A stretch of 64,000 bases of DNA from Psychroflexus torquis ATCC 700755 (lineage in GTDB: Bacteria > Bacteroidota > Bacteroidia > Flavobacteriales > Flavobacteriaceae). This document shows positions 44,966 through 54,643 of this stretch, piece by piece. Where the stretch lies: NCBI RefSeq assembly GCF_000153485.2, contig NC_018721.1:930001-994000 (forward strand), given 5' to 3'. The translations under genes and the position numbers were made by a program. The notes beneath the pieces are model-generated. The model was given only the letters and a program-made list of their open reading frames with translations, made no database searches and was not told the origin of the DNA. Every line of letters begins with the position of its first letter. Within the stretch, counting starts at the first letter, position 1.

Positions 44966-45254
44966 ACGTATTAGCTTTAGACCTACAGAATAAAAATTTA
45001 AAAATTATTTTAAAACAAATTGTGTGCGTTCAAATTATAAGTGCGACTCAAATTACTTACTGTTCCTAATAATTCGGGGTTGACATAATTTGGGATGGGT
45101 TTGTGTTTTAATTCCGATAACATTCTTTGTAGAAGTTCTTTTTTTAATTAGCTTGTAATTTTGGTATTTCGGTTTAATTCAGTTAAAATTGAAGTCAAAA
45201 CTTGTAAAATTCTAATAAAGAGCAGCTTTTATTAGCCTCGAATAAACAAAAACT
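44966..45254. other. Intergenic stretch before the ankyrin gene
   Basis: AT-rich, without a frame or structure I can support. Confidence 0.4.
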
Positions 45255-45725
45255 ATGAACGCAACAGAATTATTTTTTAGCACCATTCAATCGGGTAACA
45301 TCGAAAACATAAAATTACAACTGGCCAATAATCCAGAGGTCGTAAATGCTAAAGATGTGAGAGGCTTTACGCCTTTAATCTTTGCTGCGTATTTTGATAA
45401 AGAACTCATCGCAAAAGTTTTAATTGAACACAAAGCGCCAATAGACGCAAAAGATGCATCTGGTAATACAGCATTGATGGGTGTTTGTTTTAAAGAGTAT
45501 ATGAAATTGGCGTCTTATTTGATAAAACACGGAGCAAATGTTAATGTGTCTAATACCAATGGAACAACACCACTCATCTTTTCGGTGATGTATAATAAGC
45601 TTAAAAGTGTTGAATTGCTATTGAAGCATGATGCAGATTCTTCTGTAAAGGATAATGACCAAAAAACCGCCTTAGATTATGCGGTCGAGAAAAAGTTTGA
45701 AGCTATTGAAGCACTTTTAAAATAG
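45255..45725 (+). CDS. Ankyrin-repeat protein
   Basis: 156 aa built of about four ankyrin repeats: VNAKDVRGFTPLIFAAYFDK, IDAKDASGNTALMGVCFKEY, VNVSNTNGTTPLIFSVMYNK and SSVKDNDQKTALDYAVEKKF, each with the G-x-TPL or TAL signature. No signal peptide, so cytoplasmic. It should act as a binding partner; small ankyrin proteins in bacteria often serve as inhibitors or immunity proteins. No partner gene is adjacent. Confidence 0.9.
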   Translation: MNATELFFSTIQSGNIENIKLQLANNPEVVNAKDVRGFTPLIFAAYFDKELIAKVLIEHKAPIDAKDASGNTALMGVCFKEYMKLASYLIKHGANVNVSNTNGTTPLIFSVMYNKLKSVELLLKHDADSSVKDNDQKTALDYAVEKKFEAIEALLK

Positions 45726-45760
45726 GTTGAGACCCAGTTAAAAACTGATGTCAAGTATTA

Positions 45761-45946
45761 ATATCAATTTATCAGTCAAATGTCGTATAAAATCAGTTTA
45801 TTTTTCACTTATTAATCTTCATAAAATAGAACCTTAACTATCGCTATGCTTATATTTTTTTCCTCAACTAAATAAAAAACCTGTGCTGAGCTACGTCGTA
45901 GTATGGTTCAAATTTTTAATATAACATTTAAAAACTAAATTGGTAT
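45761..45946 (+). mobile_element. MITE-like element, copy C (degenerate)
   Basis: Left end ATATCAATTTATCAGTC and right end AACTAAATTGGTAT are weaker versions of the ends of copy B. The interior shares CCTGTGCTGAGCTACGTCGT with copy B exactly, and CTATCGCTATGCTTAT approximates its CTAAGGCTATGCTAAT. Confidence 0.6.
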
Positions 45947-46039
45947 AACCTAATTTTTTAAAAAACACTGTAGATATGAAATAGCTTTGTAGAAGAAATT
46001 AAAATAGGTATTAACTTTCAATAACAGTTCATGTCGTTA

Positions 46040-46320
46040 GCTCAAAACTTACAAGACGCACTATTTACTATTTCGATACAAATAAACAGAACTATATGAG
46101 AAATATTATTGTAGATGGGGATGGACACATTTAGGAGATGAGACAGGAAGTAAGGCAGGAGTTAAGGGTTTTAGGTCTACAAAATTAGGATTAAGGACTT
46201 TAGAATATTTAGGTATTAGCGTTAGCCAAATGAAGGAAACATAAAATTTACCTGAAATTGATTTTAATCTAACTAAATATAATACCGCCAAACTTCGTCA
46301 AAGGTTTCGAGCACTTCACA
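46040..46320 (+). pseudogene. Unidentified decayed gene
   Basis: One frame reads RRTIYYFDTNKQNYMRNIIV up to a stop; another continues with GDETGSKAGVKGFRSTKLGL, RTLEYLGISVSQMKET, a stop, then NLPEIDFNLTKYNTAKLRQR. The composition is protein-like across the breaks, so this is probably the remains of a gene, but I do not recognise the family. Confidence 0.3.
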
Positions 46321-46449
46321 CCTCATCATATCAAGCTGTCTTGTGTCTGAACTCCACACAGACTTACTGATGAAAAGCTAATACAAGTATTAAACACGAA
46401 AACTCTGTAAAACGAAAAACACTCCATTTGTTTTACAAATGTTTTACAT

Positions 46450-46845
46450 AAAAATAAAAAGATTTCACATTTCTGTGAAGCCTTGCCTTTACAAGTAGCA
46501 GGCAGTCTAGATTCCCTTCGATTCCATTGTACTTCACTCAGGGTAGACTTCTCGCCCATTCAGTCTTAAAATAAAAAAAACCTCACATTTCTGTGAAGCT
46601 TTTTTTAGTAGCGGGGACTGGACTCCCTTCGACTCCGTTGTACTTCACTCAGGGTAGACTTCTCGCCCATTCACTCTTAAAATAAAAAAAACCTCACATT
46701 TCTGTGAAGCTTTTTTTAGTAGCGGGGACTGGACTCCCTTCGACTCCGTTGCACTTCGCTCAGGATAAACTTCTCGCCCATTCACTCTTAAAATAAAAAA
46801 AAGCCTCACATTTCTGTGAAGCTTTTTTTAGTAGAGGAGCTTAAA
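46450..46845. repeat. Cluster of 3.5 tandem repeats, ~112-bp period
   Basis: The core CACATTTCTGTGAAGC occurs at 46466, 46584, 46695 and 46807. Each unit continues with TTTTTTTAGTAGCGGGGACT, a CCCTTCGACTCCGTTGYACT segment, TCRCTCAGGRTARACTTCTC and GCCCATTCACTCTTAAAAT. The CACA-TTTC-TGTG hairpin followed by a T-run makes every unit a terminator-like sequence. Confidence 0.8.
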
Positions 46846-47280
46846 AAAATATCAAACAGTCTGCTATTTGAATTAGAGAAATTTGAAAATTTTACTCTTC
46901 CTAAAAAATGATTTGAAAGTTAATAGATTTTGCAAAATTTAGACTTTATTTTTTATTTAAAAAGTATAAATAACCTCGGATATTAAGGTTGAAACTTATT
47001 AAAAGTTTACCTCACAAATCAAATATTCTGCTTAGATTATAAATTTAAGATTTCCATTCTTTTGAGTAAAAAAAATTGTAAATAATTTAGTCAAGATAAG
47101 TTCTTAGTAAAACAGAAAGAAACTTGAAACTTGTTGTCTGGTTAATCAGGAAATAGGTAGAGTCGTCTTCAAACTTTGACTTAGGTTTTCCCGAAAGATA
47201 TCAAGAACTTTTGAGACTCCTTTAAAGTATAAGAAATTGAATAGTTAAAAATAAAATTGGCTACAGCTGTATACAATAAG
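46846..47280. other. Gene-free stretch before the McrB-like gene
   Basis: AT-rich, no supported feature. Confidence 0.4.
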
Positions 47281-48825
47281 ATGACAATCAAAACTCATAT
47301 GACAAACTTTGAAAGAGAACGTTTAGCGAAACTTATGGATGATAAAACATACTTTTATCTCATAGAAAAATTTAAAAGGGTATTCTTTTATTATAGAAGT
47401 AGTAATGATAGAACACTTGGAGATTATCTCAGTATGATGAATGAAAATTTATATTTGAGGGCTCTTGTTAGGTCATACGGAAGCAATGCACAAAAAAAAA
47501 TAGAACAATTTGAATTTAATGAGGAAAATCTTTTGAGAGTTAGGGAGCGTACTACTTCTGCTTTTAAAGGAGTAGAAGCGTTTCATCATTTCATAGACTT
47601 CTACCTTGATAATCTTAAACGAATTAACTTTGATGTCAACCAATTAATCCTTGGACCTGTTGGGTCTAATAAAAGAAATATTGCTAAAAAGAAAGCCGTA
47701 GAAATAATAAATGACAGTATACCTAGCAATGAAAAAAAAGCGAGCAACGAAAAAAAAATATTTGACGAATACAATAATCTTTTAAATGAAAAAATCTTTT
47801 TTTCATCGTTTAATAATACAAGTTATTCCGATTTCATAGAAGATGTTAATGAAGACGGAAAAATTGTTGATGGTATTTTTAAGAAAATTTGTAGAGTTGC
47901 TAATAACAATATAGATATAAATGCGGGGGATTTTTTATCAAAATTAAAAGATAAACTCAAAGATTATTTCAATCAATACGAAGAAGAATATTATTCACCA
48001 AAAGAAACTAAGGAAAAAAATCCTATTAGATTTAAAATAATTGATAATTCAGTATGTTATTCATACGGCTCAGTATATTATTCATACGGCGCTGATTATA
48101 CCGAATTGACTGAAGAAAAAATTTATGGAAATATTGAATATTGTCTTGAACCAAGAGATTCTAAATTTTCATATGTGGAAACACTTAAATGTCTATTTGA
48201 TGGCCTTGAATTAAATTATAATTTGAAGAATCCCCTAGACAAATATGTACTAATTATCGATGACTTTAATGAAGGGGATTTACATAAAATCTTTGGTGAC
48301 GTTTACCCTTTATTGGATATAAAACATAGAAATGGAGAGATTGATGCTCAAAAAATTGTTTTAGGAAAATCCAAAGAAACATTTTTTGTGCCAGATAACG
48401 TTTTCATCTTAGCTATTGCTGACTCAAGTCCTAATTATAAAGTAAAATTAGACATCAAAACTAGAAGCCTTTTTAAAATAAATTATGTGAGCCCAAATCC
48501 AAATGATATAACTGTTAAATATATTGAAGAAATAAATTTACCCCTATTACTCAAAAATTTAAACAATAAAATAGACTTAATATTAGGAAGAGATTACACT
48601 TTTGGGCAAAATTTCTTTTACAGAATTGATAGTTTTGAAAAATTGAAAAACGTATTCTACACTCAATTCATACCTGCCTTAGAAAGTTATACAAATCAAG
48701 ATAAAGAAAAACTATTTGAAATTTTAGGAATCGCCTTTTTCATCAAAACTAAAATTGGTGATACTACATACAATAAGCTAAAATCTATCGATGAATGGGA
48801 TGAAACAATGTTCAAAAACTTATAA
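47281..48825 (+). CDS. Orphan McrB-like AAA+ protein with degenerate Walker motifs
   Basis: I chose the ATG at 47281 (MTIKTHMTNFERERLAKLMD) over a TTG at 47257; about 514 aa. Landmarks match the McrB at 24692 in order: ILGPVGSNKRN for ILYGPPGTGKT, FFSSFNNTSYSDFIEDVNED for FVTFHQSFSYEDFIEGIKP, IVDGIFKKICRVA for VEDGVFKEICKDA, YVLIIDDFNEGDLHKIFGDV for YAIFIDEINRGNVSAIFGEL and LILGRDYTFGQNFFYRID for LLIDRDHTIGHSYFVDVD. The Walker A Thr and glycine pattern and the Walker B D-E are changed, and the TADRS/RRRF sensor segment is replaced. No mcrC is adjacent. Nucleotide hydrolysis is unlikely. Confidence 0.75.
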   Translation: MTIKTHMTNFERERLAKLMDDKTYFYLIEKFKRVFFYYRSSNDRTLGDYLSMMNENLYLRALVRSYGSNAQKKIEQFEFNEENLLRVRERTTSAFKGVEAFHHFIDFYLDNLKRINFDVNQLILGPVGSNKRNIAKKKAVEIINDSIPSNEKKASNEKKIFDEYNNLLNEKIFFSSFNNTSYSDFIEDVNEDGKIVDGIFKKICRVANNNIDINAGDFLSKLKDKLKDYFNQYEEEYYSPKETKEKNPIRFKIIDNSVCYSYGSVYYSYGADYTELTEEKIYGNIEYCLEPRDSKFSYVETLKCLFDGLELNYNLKNPLDKYVLIIDDFNEGDLHKIFGDVYPLLDIKHRNGEIDAQKIVLGKSKETFFVPDNVFILAIADSSPNYKVKLDIKTRSLFKINYVSPNPNDITVKYIEEINLPLLLKNLNNKIDLILGRDYTFGQNFFYRIDSFEKLKNVFYTQFIPALESYTNQDKEKLFEILGIAFFIKTKIGDTTYNKLKSIDEWDETMFKNL

Positions 48826-49208
48826 AATAATAATTTGCTTTAAGACATTTGGATCGAGTGTGTTGGTTACAAGACTGTTTTAGAGATCAGGTAATTTCTC
48901 AATCTCACAAAGTAGCTCACAAGCTAAAACGAACATTAGGCTTATCGTAAATTTTAAATTCAAAATCTATTTTGGTGGTACCAATACGGTTTACTCCAAT
49001 GGTCATGGAAATACTATAGCTACATGTAAAATCTCAATAAATTATTTTGGTGATGATAATACTACCTATTATGATTTCAATAGGTGAACAATGATGACAT
49101 CTTCATTAAATGAGGATTTTTTGAGACTTGGTTTTTTCAAATTTGATACCTTGGACACTTAAATTTTAAGTCATTAAAAATCGGTGTAACATAAAAAAAG
49201 TTTAAACA
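48826..49208. other. Gene-free stretch
   Basis: No continuous frame, repeat or structure I can support. Confidence 0.4.
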
Positions 49209-49529
49209 ATGGGTGAAACTATAAAAGCAAAGTGCGAAAACTGTGATTTTACCAAAAAATTTGATTTTGGTGGTGGCATGATGGACTTCACATTTAACAG
49301 TCCTGTTCCTGCTATCGAAATTAAAACAGGACGGTTTAAAAATCCAAATTATAAAAAGGTAGAAGACCACTCAAAATATTACTTCTATTCAGATGATAAA
49401 CTTAAGGGAGATAATCAAAATGATCATGGATTTCAAAATTGTGATTTAGAGCTAAACTCCAAAGGAAATTATTGTCCTAGTTGCAAAACCTTTCAATTAG
49501 AGTTTATTTCTATTGGACTTTTTGATTGA
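49209..49529 (+). CDS. Small zinc-ribbon-like protein
   Basis: 106 aa with two CxxC-type pairs: CENC near residue 10 (AKCENCDFTKKFDFGGG) and CPSC near residue 92 (GNYCPSCKTFQLEF), the layout of a split zinc ribbon. The part between is charged and Tyr/Phe-rich. No signal peptide. Function unknown; it sits alone between the McrB-like gene and the ISAs1 element. Confidence 0.65.
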   Translation: MGETIKAKCENCDFTKKFDFGGGMMDFTFNSPVPAIEIKTGRFKNPNYKKVEDHSKYYFYSDDKLKGDNQNDHGFQNCDLELNSKGNYCPSCKTFQLEFISIGLFD

Positions 49530-49830
49530 TTAGAATGGGTGGAGTTAAAAAACATTAAACCACCTCTGGGAAATTTGCTTCAACAAAGACATATGAAGCG
49601 ATAAAAGGAGAGACCATTTATTACAAGATGAAGGTCTGAAAAAAATTATTTATGCTTTGGAAATTAACTGCTCCTTTTATATAAAAGGGGTTACTTCGCT
49701 AAAATAGAAGATAAAGCATTCATTAAATCTCGAGATTGTAAGTCAGATTCAAGACGACTAAAATATTTTCCTTGCCTCGAATTTTTTATACAACAAGTTT
49801 GCTATTAATAGTTAATTGATCAAAAGTGTT
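49530..49830. other. Gene-free stretch left of the ISAs1 element
   Basis: Short broken frames only. Its last 10 bases are the left copy of the IS target duplication. Confidence 0.4.
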
Positions 49831-51095
49831 CAGGGCGAACGCATTAAAAAAAGTTTAAGTTAATTGGGTAAAAATGAGTGTTAATCACTTAAAATTCATC
49901 ATATTATTTGTTGTTTTTTAGTTTAAAATATTGTATATTATATTGATAACCAATACTTTATACATTTTGAAAACTACCCAAAAGCTAAAGACCATATTTG
50001 GTCAAATACCCGACTTTAGACGTTCTCACAAGCAACTTTACGATTTAGAAAGCATCCTTCTCATCGGGATTATTTCAGTGATTTGTGGAGCAGATTCATG
50101 GAATGAAATGGAAAACTACGCCAACTCAAAAGAAGAATTTCTTCGTAGCTTCCTTGATTTGCCTAATGGTATCCCCTCGCACGACACATTTAATCGCGTT
50201 TTTTCTAATATTGACAGTAATCAATTTGAAAAATGCTTTATACAATGGGTTAGTGCTCTTGCACAACTACAGCCCAGAGAAATCATTGCTATAGATGGTA
50301 AAACAATTAGAGGTGCTAAAGCTGGCGGTAAAAAATCCCCAGTACACATGGTTAGTGCTTGGGCAAATGACAATAATTTGGTTTTAGGACAAGTGAAAGT
50401 TTCCCACAAGTCAAATGAGATCACTGCCATTCCAAAATTATTAAAAGTCTTATCCATAGAAAATACTATTGTAACTATTGATGCTATGGGATGTCAAACT
50501 AAAATAGCTAAGGCCATCGTTAAAAAAAATGCAGACTATATCTTGGCTGTAAAAGAGAATCAACCTCAGTTACTAGAGCATATTGAAGATGAATTTAGAT
50601 TTGGAAAAACTATGGAATCAAACCTTAGCCAAGAATTAGACCATGGCAGAATAGAAACCAGGACGTGCAGTGTAATAAGCAACTTTAAGTTTATTTTAAA
50701 AAACAATAACTGGGAAAACCTAACAAGTGTTATAAAAATAGAAAGCAAACGTGAGTTTAAAAACTCACAAAAGCCTGCACAACACGCAATACGATATTAT
50801 ATTTCAAGTATAAAGGCTAGCTCCCAAGATTTTCAAAAAGCCATTCGTTCTCATTGGTCTATAGAAAATAAGTTACACTGGACTTTAGATGTTGCTTTTT
50901 CAGAAGATGCTTCTAGAAAAAGAACAGGTAACTCCACTCAAAATTTCTCCATACTCAATAAAATTGCACTAAATTTATTGAAAAATGAAAAATCATTAAA
51001 AACAGGGGTGAAGAGCAGAAGACTTCAAGCGGGATGGGACAATCACTATCTGATAAAAGTGCTGAATCTAATGAAAGTTTAATGCGTTTGCCCTG
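49831..51095 (+). mobile_element. Intact ISAs1-family insertion sequence, 1265 bp
   Basis: Terminal inverted repeats CAGGGCGAACGCATTAAA (49831-49848) and TTTAATGCGTTTGCCCTG (51078-51095) differ at one position. CAAAAGTGTT is duplicated on both sides (49821-49830 and 51096-51105), a 10-bp target duplication. The single gene is intact, so the element appears recent and probably active. Confidence 0.93.
49931..51082 (+). CDS. ISAs1-family transposase
   Basis: Up to 383 aa from the TTG at 49931; a TTG at 49967 (LKTTQKLKTIFGQIPDFRRS) may be the true start. ISAs1 signatures: the N-terminal DDE_Tnp_1-associated domain (IPDFRRSHKQLYDLESILLI, NGIPSHDTFNRVFS), then IIAIDGKTIRGAKAGGKKSP (first Asp), IVTIDAMGCQTKIAKAIVKK (second Asp) and SHWSIENKLHWTLDVAFSED (Glu). 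All are intact. Confidence 0.93.
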   Translation: MYIILITNTLYILKTTQKLKTIFGQIPDFRRSHKQLYDLESILLIGIISVICGADSWNEMENYANSKEEFLRSFLDLPNGIPSHDTFNRVFSNIDSNQFEKCFIQWVSALAQLQPREIIAIDGKTIRGAKAGGKKSPVHMVSAWANDNNLVLGQVKVSHKSNEITAIPKLLKVLSIENTIVTIDAMGCQTKIAKAIVKKNADYILAVKENQPQLLEHIEDEFRFGKTMESNLSQELDHGRIETRTCSVISNFKFILKNNNWENLTSVIKIESKREFKNSQKPAQHAIRYYISSIKASSQDFQKAIRSHWSIENKLHWTLDVAFSEDASRKRTGNSTQNFSILNKIALNLLKNEKSLKTGVKSRRLQAGWDNHYLIKVLNLMKV

Positions 51096-51231
51096 CAAAA
51101 GTGTTTAATGATTTTGCCTAGAATCCTGACGAACTTATCTAACAAAAAACTTCTATATTGTTCATTTTCATTATTGAATGAAAAGTATTTTGATTATATG
51201 CTATTTTTTAATTCCATACTGTTATAATTAT

Positions 51232-51534
51232 TTAATTAGTTTCATTATCTCGCTTTATAACGATGAGATAAGCTAAGGCAGCTGCCGCTATAAATGAGAT
51301 TAAAATAAAAATCTCGTTGTAATCTGAAACTTTTATAAAATTACCATTTCCTTCATTATTTTCAACCCATTCCGCGCTTCTATAAATACGTCCCCTAGTT
51401 GAGTTAAAATAATAGGTGATGTCAACCGTGTAAAATGCAACAACTACACTAATGATACTTGCAAATAGTAAGGACTTTGCAATTTTAGTCTCCATACTTT
51501 GGGCTGAAATAATATTTGTCAAAAATTTTTTCAT
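51232..51534 (-). CDS. Small two-helix membrane protein
   Basis: 100 aa with two hydrophobic segments, about residues 20-40 (IAKSLLFASIISVVVAFYTV) and 75-92 (IFILISFIAAAALAYLIVI), and a polar loop between. Both ends are charged. No family recognised. It stands alone between the ISAs1 element and a gene-free region. Confidence 0.6.
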   Translation of the reverse strand: MKKFLTNIISAQSMETKIAKSLLFASIISVVVAFYTVDITYYFNSTRGRIYRSAEWVENNEGNGNFIKVSDYNEIFILISFIAAAALAYLIVIKRDNETN

Positions 51535-51904
51535 TTTTTTGGTTTAGAAAAGTTTTATATTTCTTGATATAATGTTTTTATTATGGATATACTCAGTATC
51601 AAGTAAAGAGGTGTCCACATAAATAATGTATTGCTCTTAATTCTCAACTACTATTGATAACCAGTATTTTGATAAATAGCAGATGCTTTTTACAAATTTA
51701 AAAAAAAAAGGATCTTGAACAGTTTTACGCATACTATTTTATCTTAAACATTGGTTTTTATAAGCTCACAGACATTCAAACACTCAAGTTAACAAGATCT
51801 AGAAGTGATTATCAAAATGAAATTACATCAAGAATAGCAACAAGAAACAGTATAAAGCTTTAGAAAATAAACTTTTTGAGGTGACGTTAAATTATAAATA
51901 CTAG
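51535..51904. other. Gene-free stretch
   Basis: Very AT-rich; no feature supported. Confidence 0.4.
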
Positions 51905-53917
51905 CTAGACCTTATATTTATCTTCTGTGATCTCCTTTAAATGCTCATAAACAATAACCATAGCTAGGGTATCCAGCTCACAATACCTCAACAGGGCGTT
52001 TTTTATTTCACCTCGTTCTTTATCATCCATGTCGGTATACTGTGTAAGGCCATAAGCAGTTAAAGCTGCACCTCCATTATTGATCTCTTCTATTTCACTT
52101 TTCCTTTCAAATTCAGGATCCCAATCTTTAAAAGGGTGTTCTAGACTTTTATAAGGATCTTCGATAGTACCATCTTCTTTTCGCCTTAACCAAACATGAT
52201 TATCTCCAAAATTCTTTGAAGTCATATTGATGTCGCTTATCGGCTTCGTGTATTTGCTTTTTATAAGCTCACTAGTCTCAAAAATTGCAGGCAGCACCGC
52301 TTTTATGGAATTACTCCCCTTGGTGTATGGATTGTAATAATAATCAACGATAACTTTTCTCAAATCTACTAAAGGACGAATAGGCAACCATGGCGATCCT
52401 GCATAATTTCTTGGAGGTGTTGTTAAAGTGATTATGAAATTGATCAATTCCTTCCTATCTGTTTCAGCTGAGTTTTCTAGTTGTTGTTTAATTTGATTGA
52501 GCGTTGAGTTTTCGTAACTTGAATATTGAAAGACTGTACCTACATTTTGTTCCAGAGCTGTTTTGAGTTCTCTTACAAATTCAAAATTTGGAAATTCTCC
52601 TGGTTGAACATTGATATATTCGTTGGCATGTTCAACTTTCCCATCTTCATGAATGATATGATGAGAGAATTGAAACACCACTTTCTCATAAGGTGATTGT
52701 CCTTCATAAAATGGCAAAGCCACCACAGAAGCTTCAAAGTCTATAAAATTTAAAGGGAACGTCCAACTTTCTATCTCGTCCTTCAATTCGTCTTGATATA
52801 ATTCTGGTGTATAATCATTATCAAGTGCTTTGTGCTTTTGTATAAGTTGTCTTCGAACCCTAGACATTTTATCATCTTTGTCTTTCACCTCTCCAAATTC
52901 TTCATCAGGAATATTTTTCAATTTCAGCTCGCCTGTTTCTGTCAATTTATTCAATCGTCTAAAATCCCATATTTCAAAAATATTGGGTTCATTAAAGTCA
53001 GGCTCCTCCCAGCTTAGTTGTTTTTTAAAACATTCTTTAAAACCAGATTTTGAATTTGAATCAGCTTCTCCATTTGTTTTAAATTCACAAGATTTACAAG
53101 AAGAATAGTCCAAGGGATAATTATAGTATTTATCTTCTTTAAAAGTTTTAGATAAAATTTGAATAGATTCTTCAAAATCAAATTCTTCTATGATTCTGTG
53201 TTTGCCAGTTTCAATGCCGCTAGTTTCTCGACTCACATCAACTTTACCGAGTATAGATTCAGAGCTAATATCGGTAAGGGTATGGATTCTTCGCTCTATA
53301 CCTGTTCGGTTATTATTATTATTTGTAATCCGAAATAATTGGTTGAGTCCTTTGATGCTCGTAGTTTTAGATTTATCTGCCAGCATCAGAAAAGGTTTGA
53401 CATTGTATTGAGGAAAGGCCTTATTGATAACATATTTCTGAAAAGCTACATCAAAAAGGTAAGACTTCCATGACGAACTAAGATTGCCTTTTTTGCCTTC
53501 AAATTCATACTCGGCATTAGTAGAATCAAATGATTTTGATTTCACTTCAATCAAATTAATTTGATTTCCTTTTTTCTCTAAAATGTCGACTCGAATAAAT
53601 AAATTTTCAAAACAAAAAGCAGCCTCAAAAATTACTATTTCATCATTATTTTCTAATAATTTTGTCGTTTGATTCACCTTATCTTCATAATTATAAGTCT
53701 CATCAGATTTCTTATCCTCTATGAGAATGCCTTCAGGATAATGCATCCTAGCTAATTCCTCGACTTGGAAACCACCACTTGCTAAAGCTTGTAAGAAGAA
53801 ATCCTCTAATTTTTGATTGGAGTATACTTTTTTCTTGGTATAGTATAATTTGTTAGGACACTCAAGTCCCAATTTATACCTTGACTTAGTAAGGTAACGC
53901 TTCTTAAGATTTGACAT
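51905..53917 (-). CDS. DUF2779 protein: Cas4-like nuclease plus RNase H-like exonuclease
   Basis: 670 aa. The N-terminal part resembles Cas4/AddB nucleases: Cys20 in GLECPNKLYY, then IFEAAFCFENLFIRVDILEK and INLIEVKSKS (D...E-x-K of PD-(D/E)xK), and a later cysteine cluster (SSCKSCEF, FKECF at about 285-315) that with Cys20 could hold a 4Fe-4S cluster. The C-terminal DUF2779 half has NFIDFEASVVALPFYEG, FQYSSYENSTLNQIKQQ and LLRYCELDTLAMVIVYEHL, the acidic pattern of DEDD-like exonucleases. Such proteins are frequent in mobile regions; physiological role not established here. Transcribed alone. Confidence 0.85.
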   Translation of the reverse strand: MSNLKKRYLTKSRYKLGLECPNKLYYTKKKVYSNQKLEDFFLQALASGGFQVEELARMHYPEGILIEDKKSDETYNYEDKVNQTTKLLENNDEIVIFEAAFCFENLFIRVDILEKKGNQINLIEVKSKSFDSTNAEYEFEGKKGNLSSSWKSYLFDVAFQKYVINKAFPQYNVKPFLMLADKSKTTSIKGLNQLFRITNNNNNRTGIERRIHTLTDISSESILGKVDVSRETSGIETGKHRIIEEFDFEESIQILSKTFKEDKYYNYPLDYSSCKSCEFKTNGEADSNSKSGFKECFKKQLSWEEPDFNEPNIFEIWDFRRLNKLTETGELKLKNIPDEEFGEVKDKDDKMSRVRRQLIQKHKALDNDYTPELYQDELKDEIESWTFPLNFIDFEASVVALPFYEGQSPYEKVVFQFSHHIIHEDGKVEHANEYINVQPGEFPNFEFVRELKTALEQNVGTVFQYSSYENSTLNQIKQQLENSAETDRKELINFIITLTTPPRNYAGSPWLPIRPLVDLRKVIVDYYYNPYTKGSNSIKAVLPAIFETSELIKSKYTKPISDINMTSKNFGDNHVWLRRKEDGTIEDPYKSLEHPFKDWDPEFERKSEIEEINNGGAALTAYGLTQYTDMDDKERGEIKNALLRYCELDTLAMVIVYEHLKEITEDKYKV

Positions 53918-54010
53918 AGGATGAAATTAAAAGATTGGTTAGGATTGAAGATTAATTTCTATGAAGTTAATAATTTTCATAATAATTTCAAAACTAATGA
54001 CGAGTTATGA

Positions 54011-54077
54011 CAAATCATGTCCACCCACTTATTTTTTAATATGACATGATTTGACAACCCATAATAATATTTTTTGA
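54011..54077 (+). promoter_or_regulatory. Promoter region with GACATGATTTG inverted repeat
   Basis: CAAATCATGTC (54011-54021) and GACATGATTTG (54043-54053) are an 11-bp perfect inverted repeat. The TTTG of the second arm could be the -33 box, with TATTTTTTG at about 54069-54077 as the -7 box, upstream of the gene at 54116. GACATGATTTGACA recurs at 54532, upstream of the next small gene. Confidence 0.5.
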
Positions 54078-54115
54078 AATTTAAATGAGTATAAGTAACT
54101 AAAAAATAAAGTGTC

Positions 54116-54361
54116 GTGGATGATTTTAAAGAAATAGTAGAAGAGGCTACAAAAGAAGCCTACCAGTTAGATAAAAGATTTGGACAAAATTCTAAAGTTC
54201 AAATTTTTATCAATATGAGAAGTCAGATAGATTATTTGTGTTTAAAAGAAACTGAAGATATGTCTTCCGGATATACCCTCTTACATACAATAGAATCTTG
54301 GGGTCTTGAAGAAGACAAAGAACTCTCTGAAATTCTGAAAGAGTTGGGCATAAAATACTAG
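54116..54361 (+). CDS. Small acidic protein of unknown function
   Basis: 81 aa from a GTG start; no in-frame ATG is closer. The protein is helical and acidic (DFKEIVEEATKEAYQLDKRF at the N-terminus, SWGLEEDKELSEILKELGI at the end). No signal peptide. It is followed by a second small gene with the same promoter motif, which hints at co-regulation. Confidence 0.5.
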   Translation: MDDFKEIVEEATKEAYQLDKRFGQNSKVQIFINMRSQIDYLCLKETEDMSSGYTLLHTIESWGLEEDKELSEILKELGIKY

Positions 54362-54531
54362 AGATGATCAAGACACACAAACTTCATTTGTATACTTAAT
54401 TTACCTTGGTATTTAATAGATGAAATTTGATTCAAAGCTTTTTAAAATCTTTACAGATAACTTTTCTGATGCACCACAACACAAATGTTGAGATAACAAG
54501 AACCACATCAATCCAATTTATTTTCTATCAT

Positions 54532-54570
54532 GACATGATTTGACAGCCTGAACCCGTATAAGTGCAGAAA
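54532..54570 (+). promoter_or_regulatory. Second copy of the GACATGATTTG promoter motif
   Basis: TATCATGACATGATTTGACA (54526-54545) repeats the motif found upstream of 54116, followed by CCCGTATAAGTG as a possible -7 box. It precedes the damaged gene starting at 54644. Stretch 54362-54643 has nothing else. Confidence 0.4.
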
Positions 54571-54643
54571 TATTAAAGACATATAAAACAGCAGTAAAAA
54601 AATGCTTTATAAAATTCTATTGTCTTGTGTATACATTTCAGAA

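Noticed and set aside
46590..46650. tRNA 3' end (GTAGCGGGGACTGGACT looks like the reverse of a tRNA acceptor and T-arm)
   Set aside because: No T-loop, anticodon arm or D-arm can be built around it, and the segment is repeated with the 112-bp period.
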